This document shows positions 63,919 to 64,000 of a stretch of 64,000 nucleotides of DNA, in pieces. Positions within the stretch are counted from its first letter, which is position 1. Every line of letters starts with the position of its first letter. The translations under genes and the position numbers were made by a program. The notes beneath the pieces were generated by a model. That model ran no database searches and was not told the origin of the DNA. It saw nothing but the letters and a program-made list of their open reading frames with translations. Origin of the DNA: Gnetum montanum (lineage: Eukaryota > Streptophyta > Gnetopsida > Gnetales > Gnetaceae); assembly GCA_015680685.1 (NCBI GenBank), contig MNCI01005835.1, forward strand, positions 164,996 through 228,995, given 5' to 3'.

Positions 63919-64000
63919 TGGTGATGGTATCCTTACAACAAAAGGGGTCCTTGAACTAGATGAAGTTGAAGGGCCTCTTTTGTTGCGAGAAGGTACCCGA
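63919..64000. other. Right edge
   Basis: Continues the Pro/Ser-rich upstream part of element H on the minus strand; no further domain visible. Confidence 0.3.

Noticed and set aside
59000-64000. Further upstream GSH2 exons
   Set aside because: The expected conserved segments (EMNTIS, FDYM) were looked for on the minus strand and not found.

Overview
The window is plant nuclear DNA, most likely from a gymnosperm or another seed plant with a very large genome. It is AT-rich and mostly built of old, nested, frame-broken retrotransposons. One host gene is recognisable: a minus-strand glutathione synthetase (GSH2). Its eight visible exons lie in two clusters (30,980-31,742 and 57,925-58,978) separated by an intron of about 26.2 kb that is packed with mobile elements. 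The exons join in frame and reach a normal stop, so the gene is probably functional. Its 5' exons lie beyond the right edge, behind another intron of more than 5 kb.

Layout. 1-4,519: plus-strand LTR element carrying only an Athila-like gag, with its 3' LTR at 3,712-4,519. It sits in the leader of a large Ty3/gypsy element of Tat/Ogre type (4,520 to about 16,000) that has an extra ORF1, gag, protease, an archaeal-type RNase H placed before the RT, RT, RNase H and integrase. 16,060-20,505: a second copy of that element's leader and ORF1 in the same orientation, full of short palindromes and split by an odd LTR-derived insertion with two identical-type ends (18,551-19,397, TSD TTATC). 20,506-29,900: a minus-strand Ty1/copia remnant, itself split by a gag-only LTR element (20,791-27,746) of the same family as the first one. 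30,980-58,978: GSH2.

Inside the giant GSH2 intron: two L1-like LINE fragments; three copies of a retroposed ORF with a coiled coil followed by a J-like domain (one recent, with poly(A) tail and target-site duplication); an Athila-like gypsy element with LTRs (about 38,470-48,959) followed by a second, pol-deleted internal region in tandem (48,961-51,870); and a small LTR/gag remnant. Beyond 59 kb are an unidentified spliced coding remnant (60.3-61.5 kb) and a minus-strand gypsy protease region (62.5-63.9 kb).

Most novel candidate: the J-domain ORF retroposon. Three copies are related in coding sequence; two of them carry a 3' tail similar to that of a nearby LINE, and one is a clean 5'-truncated insertion with TSD and poly(A). 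Other strong observations are a candidate U12-type intron with GT-AT ends in GSH2, the fold-back LTR insertion, and the gag-only element family using a tRNA-Asp-type primer site. All identifications are from reading the sequence; no database search was run.
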